Under the pieces are notes generated by a model that worked only from the letters and a program-made list of their open reading frames with translations, made no database searches and was not told the origin of the DNA. Shown in pieces: positions 18,444-28,065 of a DNA stretch of 64,000 nt. The stretch covers positions 868,001 to 932,000 of the forward strand of contig CP051228.1 of the NCBI GenBank assembly GCA_017792345.1, written 5' to 3'. This stretch comes from Mesoflavibacter sp. GTDB taxonomy: Bacteria > Pseudomonadota > Alphaproteobacteria > UBA8366 > Aestuariispiraceae. Every line of letters begins with the position of its first letter. The stretch's first letter is position 1. Both the position numbers and the translations under genes were made by a program.

Positions 18444-19157
18444 CTACGCGGCGCGCTCACCGTAACGGTGAATGCCGCATTCCGTCTTTTCCTGACCGAC
18501 CCAGCGACCGGACCGGTCGTCGCCGGCTGCGATGGGCTTGCCCGTGCAGGGGCCGCAGCCGATCGAGCGGTACCCACGATGCCACAGCGGATGCCGGGGC
18601 AGCGCGAAATTGTCGAAATACGCGTCGATCCGGTCGGGAGTCCAATCGGCCAGCGGATTCAGTTTCAGGCGATCCGGCCCATCCGTCTCGGCTGTCGGCA
18701 GCACGGCACGCGAACCGCCCTGGAACCGTTTGCGGCCGGTGACCCAAACGTCGAACTGCGCCAGGGCTTTTTCCAGCGGCTGGACCTTGCGCAGATCGCA
18801 GCAAGCATCGGTATTAGTCTGGTGCAGCAAGCCGTCGGGATCGCCCGGGGTTGCGTCGCGCGCCGGACCGATGCTGCGGACATCCTCCAGCCGCAGCCGG
18901 TCGATCAGCATGTCGCGGTAATCCAGCGTTTCCTGAAAATGCTTGCCGGTATCGATGAACAGAACCGGTGTCCGCCGGTCGATCCTCGCCACGAGATCCA
19001 GCACTATCGCCGATTCCGCACCGAAAGCGGAGACGACACAGGCTCGCCCCGGAAAGATTTCCTCCAACGCTTTGCTCAACAGCGGCGTATCGGACAGGCC
19101 GGACAGCGCCTGAAGGGCGGTGTCGAGGCGATGGGGGCTGGCGGCGGCTCGGGTCAT
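18444..19157 (-). CDS. cysH: Phosphoadenylyl/adenylyl-sulfate reductase
   Basis: A 237-aa assimilatory sulfate-reduction enzyme giving sulfite from APS or PAPS. The nucleotide-binding region includes VVSAFGAESAIVLDL and FIDTGKHFQET. It has the paired cysteines NTDACCDLRKVQPL (about residues 118-131) and GCGPCTG (about 202-208), the four ligands of the [4Fe-4S] cluster. It also has the C-terminal ECGIH redox cysteine, so it should be the thioredoxin-dependent APS-reductase type. GGAG lies eight bases before the ATG. An imperfect palindrome lies about 44 bp upstream. Confidence 0.92.
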   Translation of the reverse strand: MTRAAASPHRLDTALQALSGLSDTPLLSKALEEIFPGRACVVSAFGAESAIVLDLVARIDRRTPVLFIDTGKHFQETLDYRDMLIDRLRLEDVRSIGPARDATPGDPDGLLHQTNTDACCDLRKVQPLEKALAQFDVWVTGRKRFQGGSRAVLPTAETDGPDRLKLNPLADWTPDRIDAYFDNFALPRHPLWHRGYRSIGCGPCTGKPIAAGDDRSGRWVGQEKTECGIHRYGERAA

Positions 19158-19200
19158 ACTGTATCTCCAACTGTAGTTTCATAATCTATACACTGTGTTT

Positions 19201-19223
19201 GTGTGATTCAATGAATTCCACAC
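19201..19223. promoter_or_regulatory. Imperfect palindrome overlapping the putative cysH promoter
   Basis: GTGTGATTCA (19201-19210) and TGAATTCCACAC (19212-19223) are inverted copies with a two-base insertion. On the minus strand this overlaps a possible -35 hexamer (TTGAAT) upstream of cysH, followed by a TAGATT-like -10 about 17 bases later. A regulator binding here could control sulfate reduction. The regulator is unknown. Confidence 0.3.
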
Positions 19224-19423
19224 TCACATCCAATTTATTTTCGAAGTTTTTTTCGGAGTCGCCTTTTTCCGGGGTTTTCGCTAGGGTCCTCAGGAGGTTG
19301 GGGCAGAACGGCCTTTTAACCCGCCCTCCGCATTGAGGCGGTTGCGGCGAACCATCGGGTCACGAGACCGGCCGGAATTTTTGTTTCCGGTGCGGTTTCA
19401 GGTGAACCGTCAGAAGACGAACG

Positions 19424-20389
19424 ATGCAGATCGACCAGGCCGGCACGGCCGCCTTAGCGACTATTCAGCAGATCGGATCGCCGCGCGACGCCCAAAGTGC
19501 TGCGCCGGTGCCGAGCGTGCCGCAGGCCCAGGCGCTGCAAAGCCCGGGCGCCACAGCCTTCGATTTTCAGGGGTCGACACTCAGCGCGCAGGCTGTGGCG
19601 GTATTGCAGCAAACCGGCGGCGCGGCGCCGCTTCGCAATACCACGCCCGGTGCGCAGGAATCAGAAGACGGCCGACGCCCCCCTGGCGGGACTGCGAACC
19701 GGGCGGCGGAAGAAGAGGAGCGTCCGGCCCAGGCCGATGAAGAGGGCTCGGACGGTCTTACGCCGGAAGACGAGGCCATCGTTCGGGAGTTGCAGCGGCG
19801 CGATGCCGAGGTCCGCCGGCATGAACAGGCCCATGCGGCAGCCGGTGGGCGTTTTGCCGGACCGCCTTCCTATGAGTATCAGCGCGGCCCTGACGGTCGG
19901 CTCTATGCCGTCGGCGGCGAAGTGAGCATTGACACCAGCCCTGTCGCCGGCGATCCGGAAGCAACGATCGCGAAGGCGCAACAGGTCCGCCGCGCGGCGC
20001 TGGCCCCGTCCCAACCGTCGCCGCAGGATCGGCGTGTGGCGGCCGAGGCACAGCAGCAGATCGCCCAGGCGCGCGCCGATCTACGGACGGAACAGGCCGC
20101 CGCCCGCGCCGAAGAGGCTGAGCAGCGCCGCGAGGAAGCGGATTCCGCCGAGGCCGCCCGCGGCGGGGCCGATAACGGATCCACGGCACAGGGTACGGAA
20201 GTTCAAACCGCGGCGGCCATCCGTCAGAGCGCCGGGACCGAGGGCACCTCCGACCGGAACGAACAGCAGCCGGGAGCCGTCGCTTCGGACGGGCTGGCCG
20301 CGGTTCGGCTGCAAGCGGGCCTGGCCTTCGGTCAGTCCCTGGCCCTGAACGGCAATGCGCAAGCCCCCCGCAACGGCGGGTTCTTCTAA
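19424..20389 (+). CDS. SprA-related putative metalloprotease
   Basis: A 321-aa protein. A low-complexity Gln/Ala-rich N-terminus is followed by a conserved core, [16 protein letters not shown] and then [18 protein letters not shown] (about residues 128-150). The core is followed by [23 protein letters not shown] and a helical [15 protein letters not shown] segment. The HEQAH pentad resembles an HExxH zinc-protease motif. This combination matches the SprA-related (CJM1_0395-like) family as I know it. No signal peptide is obvious. Proteolytic activity has not been shown to my knowledge. The C-terminal third is Glu/Ala/Arg-rich and probably coiled. Confidence 0.75.
   Translation: MQIDQAGTAALATIQQIGSPRDAQSAAPVPSVPQAQALQSPGATAFDFQGSTLSAQAVAVLQQTGGAAPLRNTTPGAQESEDGRRPPGGTANRAAEEEERPAQADEEGSDGLTPEDEAIVRELQRRDAEVRRHEQAHAAAGGRFAGPPSYEYQRGPDGRLYAVGGEVSIDTSPVAGDPEATIAKAQQVRRAALAPSQPSPQDRRVAAEAQQQIAQARADLRTEQAAARAEEAEQRREEADSAEAARGGADNGSTAQGTEVQTAAAIRQSAGTEGTSDRNEQQPGAVASDGLAAVRLQAGLAFGQSLALNGNAQAPRNGGFF
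20367..20387 (+). terminator. Short hairpin with T-rich tail at the end of the SprA-like gene
   Basis: CCCGC (20367-20371), loop AACG, GCGGG (20376-20380), then TTCTTCT. It overlaps the last codons of the gene, just before convergent rlmH. The stem is short, so confidence is low. Confidence 0.35.
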
Positions 20390-20408
20390 GGGCCGCTTGA
20401 CCCCCGCC

Positions 20409-20867
20409 TCAATCGCGATGATAGGGATGGCCGTCCAGGATCTGTCGGCATCGGTAGATCTGTTCCGCCAGCATGGGACGGACCAGCATATGCGGCCAGG
20501 TGACCCGGCCGAAACGGATCTTCAAGGCCGCCGCGCTCTTCAGTCCGTCGGATAGACCATCGGCGCCGCCGATCAGAAAGGCGACGTCGCCCACGCCGCG
20601 ATCCTGCCAATCCTGGAACCGCGCCGCCAATTTGCGGCTCGTAAGGTCGTCCCCGGTCTCATCCATCGCAACGATGACCGCGCCATCCGGGATCTTGGCG
20701 CGGATCAGTTCGTCCTCCCGCAGAATGCGTTGATCGGTGGGGAGCGGGCGTTTTTCCTCGACCTCGATTAGCTCCAAAGGCCAGGCGATACGCTTGCGAT
20801 AGACATCATAAAGACTTTGTTCGGGACCGCGCTTGGCGCGCCCCACCGCGATGATGCGAATCCGCAT
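20409..20867 (-). CDS. rlmH: 23S rRNA (pseudouridine1915-N3)-methyltransferase RlmH
   Basis: A 152-aa SPOUT methyltransferase acting on helix 69 of 23S rRNA. It begins MRIRIIAVGRAKRGPE and contains VIVAMDETGDDLTSRKLA, the SAM-binding knot FLIGGADGLSDG and the C-terminal LVRPMLAEQIYRCRQILDGH plus PYH signature. Length is normal. It follows rsfS on the same strand, the standard order in Proteobacteria. Confidence 0.95.
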   Translation of the reverse strand: MRIRIIAVGRAKRGPEQSLYDVYRKRIAWPLELIEVEEKRPLPTDQRILREDELIRAKIPDGAVIVAMDETGDDLTSRKLAARFQDWQDRGVGDVAFLIGGADGLSDGLKSAAALKIRFGRVTWPHMLVRPMLAEQIYRCRQILDGHPYHRD

Positions 20868-20914
20868 CGGTCCCTCACTGTTCCGGCGGCCAAAATCTTA
20901 GCCGCCTATCCCGG

Positions 20915-21349
20915 TCAGGCGTGCATGCCGATCGGTTCCGGCATCGCCACGCCCCACATCTTCTCAAGATTATAGAAGCTGCGGACCTCCGGGCGGAACA
21001 GGTGCACGACCACGTCACCGGCGTCGATCAGGACCCAATCGCCCTGGCTCAACCCTTCGACGGTCGCCCCTTGTACGCCTTTGGCTTTCAGCTTTTCCAG
21101 AAGATGGTCGGCCATGGAAACGACTTGCCGGCTGGATGTGCCGGACGCGATCACCATGTGATCGGCTATCGTCGTTTTGCCGCGCAGTTCGATGACGGTC
21201 ACGGCTTGCGCCTTGTCGTCATCCAGTGAGGTTTCGATCAATCCCAACAAGGCGTCGGGATCCGGTTGCTGCTGCGCAAGGTTGGTAGCGATCTTCGGTC
21301 TCTCCTTCTCAAACCGCCGACTCGCCTGCGGCCGGTTTCCGTGTCTCAA
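20915..21349 (-). CDS. rsfS: Ribosome silencing factor RsfS
   Basis: A 144-aa protein that binds L14 and blocks subunit joining under starvation. Family segments include AVTVIELRGKTTIADHMVIASG, in two parts, then QVVSMADHLLEKLK, GDWVLIDAGDVVVHLF and a C-terminal REFYN-like YNLEKMWG. The ATG at 21349 overlaps the nadD stop by four bases. However, an excellent ribosome-binding site (AAGGAGAG) lies inside this extension, eight to nine bases before an in-frame ATC (21290-21292). The true start may therefore be non-AUG, giving a product of about 125 aa. Confidence 0.93.
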   Translation of the reverse strand: MRHGNRPQASRRFEKERPKIATNLAQQQPDPDALLGLIETSLDDDKAQAVTVIELRGKTTIADHMVIASGTSSRQVVSMADHLLEKLKAKGVQGATVEGLSQGDWVLIDAGDVVVHLFRPEVRSFYNLEKMWGVAMPEPIGMHA

Positions 21350-21987
21350 GGCTGGGTCTGGTCGGGGTCTGAAGAGGGGAACCCGCCGGAAGCCCTGATC
21401 GCGGTGGCCGACGCCGCATGTCGGCGTATCGCCATAAACACCCAGGCCGGCGGCGCTCTGTAAGCCAAGGTTGTGGCAAGCCTTTCCGGGACTTGCGCCC
21501 TGGCAAACCGGGTTGCCGCCAACCCGGCCAACGCTTTGGAATCATACGTAGGTCTCGCGAAAACGGCAAGGGGAACGGACATGAAGATTTTATGCCAGCG
21601 ATACCAGCGATGAATTTGCAACAGATTGTCAGCGCCCATCAACCAGACGAACCGCACGCCCGGAACCGCCCGCGACAGGCGTTCCAGGGTCAGCGCCGTC
21701 TGCGTCGTGCCCAGGCGGCGTTCCACATCCGTCACCCGGATACGCGGATCGCGGGCCATCGCCCGGGCCGAGCCGATACGCTGTTCGAAACCCGCCATGC
21801 CGGCCTCGGATTTCAAGGGATTCTGCGGCGAAACCATCCACCAGACCTGGTCCAGCTTCAGGCGTTTCAAGGCCTCGCGGGAAATATGCAGATGGCCTTC
21901 ATGGGCCGGATTGAAGGATCCGCCCAACAGGCCGACCGTCATCCGCCGTTTCCGGCGAACCGGCGTGTTGGGAGGAATTTTACGCAT
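21346..21987 (-). CDS. nadD: Nicotinate-nucleotide adenylyltransferase
   Basis: A 213-aa nucleotidyltransferase that adenylates nicotinate mononucleotide in NAD synthesis. It has the nucleotide-binding signature GLLGGSFNPAHEGHLHIS (about residues 18-35) and the later ATAIRASGG, the ISSTxIR-equivalent. The WWMVSPQNPLK segment is typical of NadD. An internal ATG at residue 16 is an alternative start. It lies 10 bases after proA, with the same orientation. Confidence 0.93.
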   Translation of the reverse strand: MRKIPPNTPVRRKRRMTVGLLGGSFNPAHEGHLHISREALKRLKLDQVWWMVSPQNPLKSEAGMAGFEQRIGSARAMARDPRIRVTDVERRLGTTQTALTLERLSRAVPGVRFVWLMGADNLLQIHRWYRWHKIFMSVPLAVFARPTYDSKALAGLAATRFARAQVPERLATTLAYRAPPAWVFMAIRRHAASATAIRASGGFPSSDPDQTQP

Positions 21988-21997
21988 CGGCGCCGGA

Positions 21998-23275
21998 TCA
22001 GCCCCGTATCTGGCCGGTGCCGCGGACGCGGTATTTGAAACTGGTCAACTGTTCGGCACCGACCGGCCCGCGCGCATGCATCCGGCCGGTGGAAATCCCG
22101 ATTTCCGCGCCCATCCCGAATTCGCCGCCGTCGGCGAATTGGGTTGAGGCATTGTGCATCACGATGGCCGAATCGACCTCGGTCAGAAACCGGCCGGCCG
22201 CTGCCGCATCTTCGGTCACGATGCAATCGGTATGGTCGGACCCGTAACGGCCGATATGCGCCATGGCCTCGTCCAGGCCGGCGACGATCTTCACCGACAG
22301 GATGGCGTCCAGATACTCGGTCGACCAATCGGCGTCCGACGCGGCCGCCATGCCGTCGACAATCGCCCTCGCCTCCGGATCGCCGCGCAGGACACACCCC
22401 GCCTCGGACAGGGCCGCCGCGACTTTCGGCAGCAGCTCACCCGCCACGGACCGGTCGACCAGCAGGGTTTCGGTCGCCCCGCAAATGCCGGTCCGGCGCA
22501 TCTTGCCGTTGACCGCAATCGCAACCGCCTTCTCCGGATCGGCCTTCTCATGCAGATAGAGATGCACCAGCCCTTCCAGATGGGCGAAGACCGGCACCCG
22601 CGCGTCGCTCATGACCCTTTCGATCAGATTGCGGCCGCCGCGCGGGACGATCACGTCGATCAGACCTGCCGCCCCCAGCATCGCACCGACAAAGGACCGG
22701 TCGCGGGTTCGGGCGATCTGCACCGCGTCTTCCGGCAGGCCGGCCTCGGCCAACCCCTGGCGCAGGCAGTCCGCAATCAGGCCCGAGGAATGCAGGCTTT
22801 CCGACCCGCCGCGCAGGATCGCCGCATTGCCCGCCTTCACGCACAGTGCGCCGGCATCGGCGGTCACATTCGGGCGGCTTTCATAGATCACGCCGATCAC
22901 CCCCAAGGGCGTGCGGACCCGTTCGATCTTCAAACCGTTCGGACGGTCCCAGGAATCGATGACCCGGCCGACAGGGTCCGGCAGGTCGGCCACGGAATCC
23001 AGCCCGGCCGCCATCGCCTCGATCCGCTCCGGCGTCAGCAGCAGCCGGTCCAGCATCGCGGCACTCAGCCCCTTTTCGCGACCGAAAGCCATGTCCTTGG
23101 CATTGGCGGTCTCGATCTCGTTGGCCCGCGCCCGTACGGCGCCAGCCGCGCGGCGCAGTCCGTCGGCACGCTGCGCCGGCGTCGCAAGGCCCAGCGCCCT
23201 GCACGCCGCCCGGGCTCTGCCCGCCATCGCCGTCAGGTCCGCTTTCGACTCGTCTGCTGTCGCAACGCCGTCCAT
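21998..23275 (-). CDS. proA: Glutamate-5-semialdehyde dehydrogenase (gamma-glutamyl phosphate reductase)
   Basis: A 425-aa NADPH-dependent enzyme for the second step of proline synthesis. It is of the aldehyde-dehydrogenase fold and has the specific [20 protein letters not shown] and [14 protein letters not shown] segments. The catalytic Cys is in [15 protein letters not shown] (around residue 265). It is downstream of proB on the same strand with 47 bases between, so a proBA operon. Confidence 0.95.
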   Translation of the reverse strand: MDGVATADESKADLTAMAGRARAACRALGLATPAQRADGLRRAAGAVRARANEIETANAKDMAFGREKGLSAAMLDRLLLTPERIEAMAAGLDSVADLPDPVGRVIDSWDRPNGLKIERVRTPLGVIGVIYESRPNVTADAGALCVKAGNAAILRGGSESLHSSGLIADCLRQGLAEAGLPEDAVQIARTRDRSFVGAMLGAAGLIDVIVPRGGRNLIERVMSDARVPVFAHLEGLVHLYLHEKADPEKAVAIAVNGKMRRTGICGATETLLVDRSVAGELLPKVAAALSEAGCVLRGDPEARAIVDGMAAASDADWSTEYLDAILSVKIVAGLDEAMAHIGRYGSDHTDCIVTEDAAAAGRFLTEVDSAIVMHNASTQFADGGEFGMGAEIGISTGRMHARGPVGAEQLTSFKYRVRGTGQIRG

Positions 23276-23322
23276 TGTGTCTTACTCCTTACGCCAATCG
23301 AGGCGCAGCCTAGGCCCGTGAA

Positions 23323-24456
23323 TTAAGTGTCCGCAAGCGCAATTTCCGCCGGGTCGATCGACATATCGTCCCGGTGAATCAGTTCCGACCGGCCGTCATA
23401 GCCCAGAATTTCACCGATCTCGGCGGACCTTTTGCCGACAATCCGGATTGCGTCCTCGGAGGAATAGGCGCTGAGCCCCTTACCGACGACCCGCCCGTCC
23501 GGCCCCTTGATCTGAATGGCGTCACCGCGCTCGAACGTGCCGCCGACCGCGCGAACGCCCGCCGGCAGCAGGCTCTTGCCCCGGCCCAGAGCCGCCAGGG
23601 CCCCGGCGTCGACGACAACCTCTCCGACCGGTTTCAGGGTGCCTGAAATCCAGCGCTTGCGGGCCGTAACGGGCTGATCGGACGGCATGAACCAGCTCGC
23701 TTTCGCGCCTTCGGCCAAACGGCCCAGCGCGTGATCGTCCCGGCCCAGGGCGATGACCATGCGGCACCCGCCCGCCAGGGCGATCTTGGCGGCGTCCAGC
23801 TTGGTAATCATCCCGCCGGTAGAGACGCCGGGCACCGCGTCGCCTGCCATCGCCTCGATCTCCGGCGTCACCGCGCGGATTTCCGGGATATGCTGGGCGG
23901 CAGGATCCTTGCGCGGATCGGCGGTATAGACACCGTCGATATCCGACAGCAGAACCAGCAGATCGGCGCTGGCCATGGTCGCGACCCGCGCCGCCAGGCG
24001 GTCATTATCGCCATAGCGGATTTCGCTGGTGGCGACGGTGTCGTTCTCGTTGATCACCGGGACCGCGCCCAGCTTCAACAATTGCAACAGCGTCGCGCGG
24101 GCGTTCAGGTGACGCCGCCGCTCCTCAGTATCCGACGGGGTCAGCAGGATCTGGGCGACGGTGATGTCATGCCGCGCCAAGGCGGTCTGATAGGCATGGG
24201 CAAGGCGGATCTGACCGGTCGCGGCGGAAGCCTGTTTCTCCTCCAGCTTCAACGCGCCGTCGCCAAGGCCCAATATGCGGCGGCCGACGGCGATGGAGCC
24301 TGAGGAAACGATCAACACCTCCTGCCCCGCCGCCCGGAAAGCCGCGACGTCCTGGGCCAGCGCGTCCAGCCAGGCCTGGCGGATCGTACCGTCCGGGTTG
24401 ACCAGAAGGGCGGAGCCGATCTTGATGACGATGCGTTTGGCGTCGGTCAGGCGCAT
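23323..24456 (-). CDS. proB: Glutamate 5-kinase
   Basis: A 377-aa amino-acid kinase with a C-terminal PUA domain (about residues 285-365). N-terminal [12 protein letters not shown] and the [13 protein letters not shown] loop bind ATP and glutamate, and [12 protein letters not shown] with FGDNDRLAA-like [10 protein letters not shown] supply further active-site residues. It catalyses the first, proline-inhibited step of proline synthesis. It starts 17 bases after the obgE stop. Confidence 0.95.
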   Translation of the reverse strand: MRLTDAKRIVIKIGSALLVNPDGTIRQAWLDALAQDVAAFRAAGQEVLIVSSGSIAVGRRILGLGDGALKLEEKQASAATGQIRLAHAYQTALARHDITVAQILLTPSDTEERRRHLNARATLLQLLKLGAVPVINENDTVATSEIRYGDNDRLAARVATMASADLLVLLSDIDGVYTADPRKDPAAQHIPEIRAVTPEIEAMAGDAVPGVSTGGMITKLDAAKIALAGGCRMVIALGRDDHALGRLAEGAKASWFMPSDQPVTARKRWISGTLKPVGEVVVDAGALAALGRGKSLLPAGVRAVGGTFERGDAIQIKGPDGRVVGKGLSAYSSEDAIRIVGKRSAEIGEILGYDGRSELIHRDDMSIDPAEIALADT

Positions 24457-24473
24457 GGCGCTCTCCCCTTCCC

Positions 24474-25568
<1,095 letters not shown>

Positions 25569-25574
25569 TCATCT

Positions 25575-25656
25575 CGGTTCCGGCCCGCTCCCCCACCCGG
25601 CCACCCAACGGCAGCTTACGATGTGGGTGGCCGGGTGGGGGAGCGGGCCGGAACCG
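25575..25656. repeat. 33-bp perfect inverted repeat in the obgE leader
   Basis: The arm at 25575-25607 and the arm at 25624-25656 are exact reverse complements over 33 bases, separated by 16 bases. The arms are almost pure G+C on alternate strands (gctcccccacccggcc type). It would form a very stable hairpin ending about 21 bases before the obgE start codon. It looks like an inserted palindromic repeat element rather than a terminator, because no T-run follows and a proper terminator lies next to it. Confidence 0.8.
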
Positions 25657-25670
25657 CAGAGACATAAATA

Positions 25671-25701
25671 CAAAAAGGGGAACGGCCCGGCCGTTCCCCT
25701 T
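25671..25701 (-). terminator. Rho-independent terminator of rplU-rpmA
   Basis: AAGGGGAACGGCC (25675-25687) and GGCCGTTCCCCTT (25689-25701) are perfect inverted copies around one base. Read on the minus strand, the hairpin runs straight into TTTTTGTATTTATG. It lies 42 bases beyond the rpmA stop and is the clearest intrinsic terminator in the window. Confidence 0.85.
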
Positions 25702-25742
25702 CTTATCACCCGATCGACGCGCTGTCGGGTCCGGGACCGGCC

Positions 25743-26009
25743 TTACTCGGCGGCCTCCGGCAGCGGTCGCACCGAAACATAGGTGCGGTCGCGCGTCTTC
25801 TTGAACTCGACATTGCCGTGCACCAGCGCGAACAGCGTGTAGTCGCGGCCGACGCCGACATTCTCGCCCGCGTGCCACTTGGTGCCGCGCTGACGGACCA
25901 GGATATTGCCGGCCAGGACGTTTTCGCCGCCGAACTTTTTGACACCCAGGCGTTTGCCGATGGTATCGCGGCCGTTCCGGGAACTACCGCCTGCTTTCTT
26001 ATGAGCCAT
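25743..26009 (-). CDS. rpmA: 50S ribosomal protein L27
   Basis: An 88-aa ribosomal protein near the peptidyl-transferase centre. It begins [20 protein letters not shown] and contains [20 protein letters not shown], which is fully typical. There is no Firmicute-type N-terminal cleavage extension. It follows rplU after 31 bases and is terminated by the hairpin at 25671-25701. Confidence 0.97.
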   Translation of the reverse strand: MAHKKAGGSSRNGRDTIGKRLGVKKFGGENVLAGNILVRQRGTKWHAGENVGVGRDYTLFALVHGNVEFKKTRDRTYVSVRPLPEAAE

Positions 26010-26040
26010 GGTTCAAGCTCCTTTTTGGCTAGCCCGCGCC

Positions 26041-26520
26041 TTACTCGGCGTCGGATTTCTTGGCCGCAGCCTTCTTGGCGGCGGTCTTCTTCGCGGTTTT
26101 CTTGGCAGCGGCCTTCTTCGGCGCGGCCTTCGCTTCGGCGCCGGTATCGGCGGCCGGGGCGGCTTCGGTCTTCGCCTTGGCCGGGGCCTTGGCTTTCTTC
26201 TTCGAACCGTCCAGCGAGATGTCCACCACCTTCAGAACGGTCACCTGCTGACGGTGGCCCTTCTTACGGCGGTAGTTCTGGCGCCGCTTCTTCTTGTAGA
26301 TGATGATCTTCTTGTTGCGGGTCTGCTCGACCACTTCGGCCTCGACGGCCGCGCCTTCCAGCAGCGGGGTGCCGGTCTTGGCGCCGTTCTCGTCGGAAAC
26401 CATCAGGACTTCGTCCAGGATCACCGTTTCACCGGCTTCGGCGTCGAGTTTCTCGACGCGGATCACATCGTCTTTGGCGACACGGTATTGCTTGCCGCCC
26501 GTCTTCACTACCGCGAACAT
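26041..26520 (-). CDS. rplU: 50S ribosomal protein L21 with Lys/Ala-rich tail
   Basis: A 159-aa protein. The first 103 residues are canonical L21: [18 protein letters not shown], then the [20 protein letters not shown]-type RNA-binding loop and [13 protein letters not shown]. The last 55 residues are a low-complexity tail with repeated KAAAKK/KKTAKK units resembling histone H1. Such tails occur in other Alphaproteobacteria. A sigma70-type promoter about 190 bases upstream implies a long 5' leader. Confidence 0.96.
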   Translation of the reverse strand: MFAVVKTGGKQYRVAKDDVIRVEKLDAEAGETVILDEVLMVSDENGAKTGTPLLEGAAVEAEVVEQTRNKKIIIYKKKRRQNYRRKKGHRQQVTVLKVVDISLDGSKKKAKAPAKAKTEAAPAADTGAEAKAAPKKAAAKKTAKKTAAKKAAAKKSDAE

Positions 26521-26712
26521 GGGTCTCTTCCTTTATCTTCGCTTCACGCGTCCTATGGTGCCGTCCCGGGGCCGCGCTGTTGCGGCCGGGCGGACGGGCT
26601 TTCCTTCATGCGGCGGCCGGGAACCCTGATCCCCGTCGAACCTCGGACAGCGCAGTCACGCAAAATGTCCCACGGCCCGTTTCCTGATGAAGCCGGGCTG
26701 CGAGACGCGCGG

Positions 26713-26740
26713 AATATACGGATCGCCCCTTGCAAGTCAA
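26713..26740 (-). promoter_or_regulatory. Predicted sigma70 promoter for rplU-rpmA
   Basis: On the minus strand TTGACT (complement of 26735-26740) is followed after 16 bases by TATATT (complement of 26713-26718). Both hexamers are close to consensus and stand out against the GC-rich background. Confidence 0.65.
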
Positions 26741-26800
26741 CGGCAAACTGGGATTTTTCACACCCGCCCCCGGCAGTCGCAAATCCGCCATGATTGGGAC

Positions 26801-26829
26801 TTGGCAGCCCCCGGCCCATCGTGTAGACA
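26801..26829 (+). promoter_or_regulatory. Predicted promoter for tRNA-Ser
   Basis: TTGGCA (26801-26806) and TAGACA (26824-26829) are spaced by 17 bases. The -10 ends 39 bases before the tRNA 5' end. The fit is moderate. Confidence 0.5.
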
Positions 26830-26868
26830 GGCGCGCGTTTCGACCGGGGCTATCCAAAGCCCTATCGC

Positions 26869-26958
<90 letters not shown>

Positions 26959-27086
26959 TTTCCCCATATGTTCGTACAGGATTGCCAGGGCCACTATGCC
27001 GCTCCGTTCCGTCGCCCGGTCTGGGGCGACGAACCTTGTATGTTAGAGCCATCTGCATGGATCTAAGCCGGGTTTAAGGGCCGAGG

Positions 27087-27650
27087 CTAGTTTACTTTCA
27101 GCCGGGTCAGTTGCCCCGCCATTGCGGCCACTGCCGGATTCCCCATCAGTTGATCGTAGACGTGGTTGTAGCCGGAGATAAATCCGGGTGTCGCTTCCTT
27201 CGGATTCAGGATCAACCGCCTTTTGCCGGACCAGTTGTTGGAAGGAATATTGAACACATGCACGCCCCCGTAGGTTGAGTCATAAGGCGCCGCCAGCCAG
27301 GGGTCGCGGGCTGAGCCGAGCTGATGCCAATGGGTGCGGGGCCGCAGCACTTCGTAGACATCTGTGTAGAGATCCTGGAATTTTTTCGGGATTCGTCGCG
27401 TATCGCCGAAGGTCTGTAGGAAAAAATCCAAGGACGCGACCCATTTCCCGAAGGCCTCGGAAATGCCTTTTTTCGCCGCGCTTCGGTCCTGCAACAGGAT
27501 CTGGCCGGATGCATCGAGACTACGCCCATAGAGCATCATCGTATCGAACAGAAACGTCTGAGCCTGTTGAAACTCGGCCAGTCTTTGCTGTTGTTGTCTT
27601 TGATACGCAGCAGGATTGGCCTCTTCCCAAGGCGTAAGCCGACGCACCAT
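27087..27650 (-). CDS. Orphan hypothetical protein next to tRNA-Ser
   Basis: A 187-aa soluble protein that I do not recognise. It has a Gln-rich helical segment at residues 14-30 (YQRQQQQRLAEFQQAQ), a predicted all-helical first half and a Trp/Tyr-rich second half. Notable pieces are RPRTHWHQLGSARDPW, YDSTYGGVHVFNIPSNNW and KRRLILNPKEATPGF. There is no signal peptide or membrane helix. Codon use is less GC-biased than in the flanking core genes. It is alone on the minus strand and faces away from the PG-binding-like gene. Acquisition by transfer is likely but not proven. Confidence 0.6.
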   Translation of the reverse strand: MVRRLTPWEEANPAAYQRQQQQRLAEFQQAQTFLFDTMMLYGRSLDASGQILLQDRSAAKKGISEAFGKWVASLDFFLQTFGDTRRIPKKFQDLYTDVYEVLRPRTHWHQLGSARDPWLAAPYDSTYGGVHVFNIPSNNWSGKRRLILNPKEATPGFISGYNHVYDQLMGNPAVAAMAGQLTRLKVN

Positions 27651-28065
27651 GCGACATAACCTTTCATAAGATGCGAACCATTACCATGTGAGAAGAATTA
27701 GCACGAATCGCGGAATTGGAAATTGTATCTCACTTGAAATTCGAAATTTTGCCCCATATTTGTTCTAAATATATTTGAGAGTAGATTCCAGGACCAATCG
27801 GTGCCTGGGAGACCCCTCTAGCATCTGATCAACCTGGCGCGTCGCCGTTCCACGCCCGGGTGTTACTTCAGGAACGGGCGCGTGCCCGTAGGGCCGGTAG
27901 CCGAACGATGGGCGCACCGACAACCCGTGGCGGACAACACCCCCAAACAATCACGACGGCATTCCCGGGCTCCCGCATTCGTGGCGCCCATACGAAACGA
28001 TTTTCGTCCCTTGGCCGACCCAATTTCGATCAGAAGGTCCGTATCCAAGTAAAGGAGCACGCATT
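27651..28065. other. Gene-free AT-richer intergenic stretch
   Basis: 415 bases. The part at 27660-27785 is distinctly AT-rich (runs such as ttgaaattcgaaatttt and atatttgaga) and probably carries the promoters for the two divergent genes. The rest is of mixed composition. Short open frames here (for example 27860-28069) have no plausible start or family resemblance. The last bases contain AAAGGAG for the gene at 28066. Confidence 0.5.

Larger units (their letters stand above)
26521..26868. other. Intergenic region between rplU and tRNA-Ser: divergent promoters and long leader
   Basis: 348 bases without a gene. It holds the inferred rplU promoter at 26713-26740, the resulting untranslated leader of about 190 bases (26521-26706) and the inferred tRNA promoter at 26801-26829. 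The leader is GC-rich and could fold. I recognise no known ribosomal-protein leader motif in it. Confidence 0.6.
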
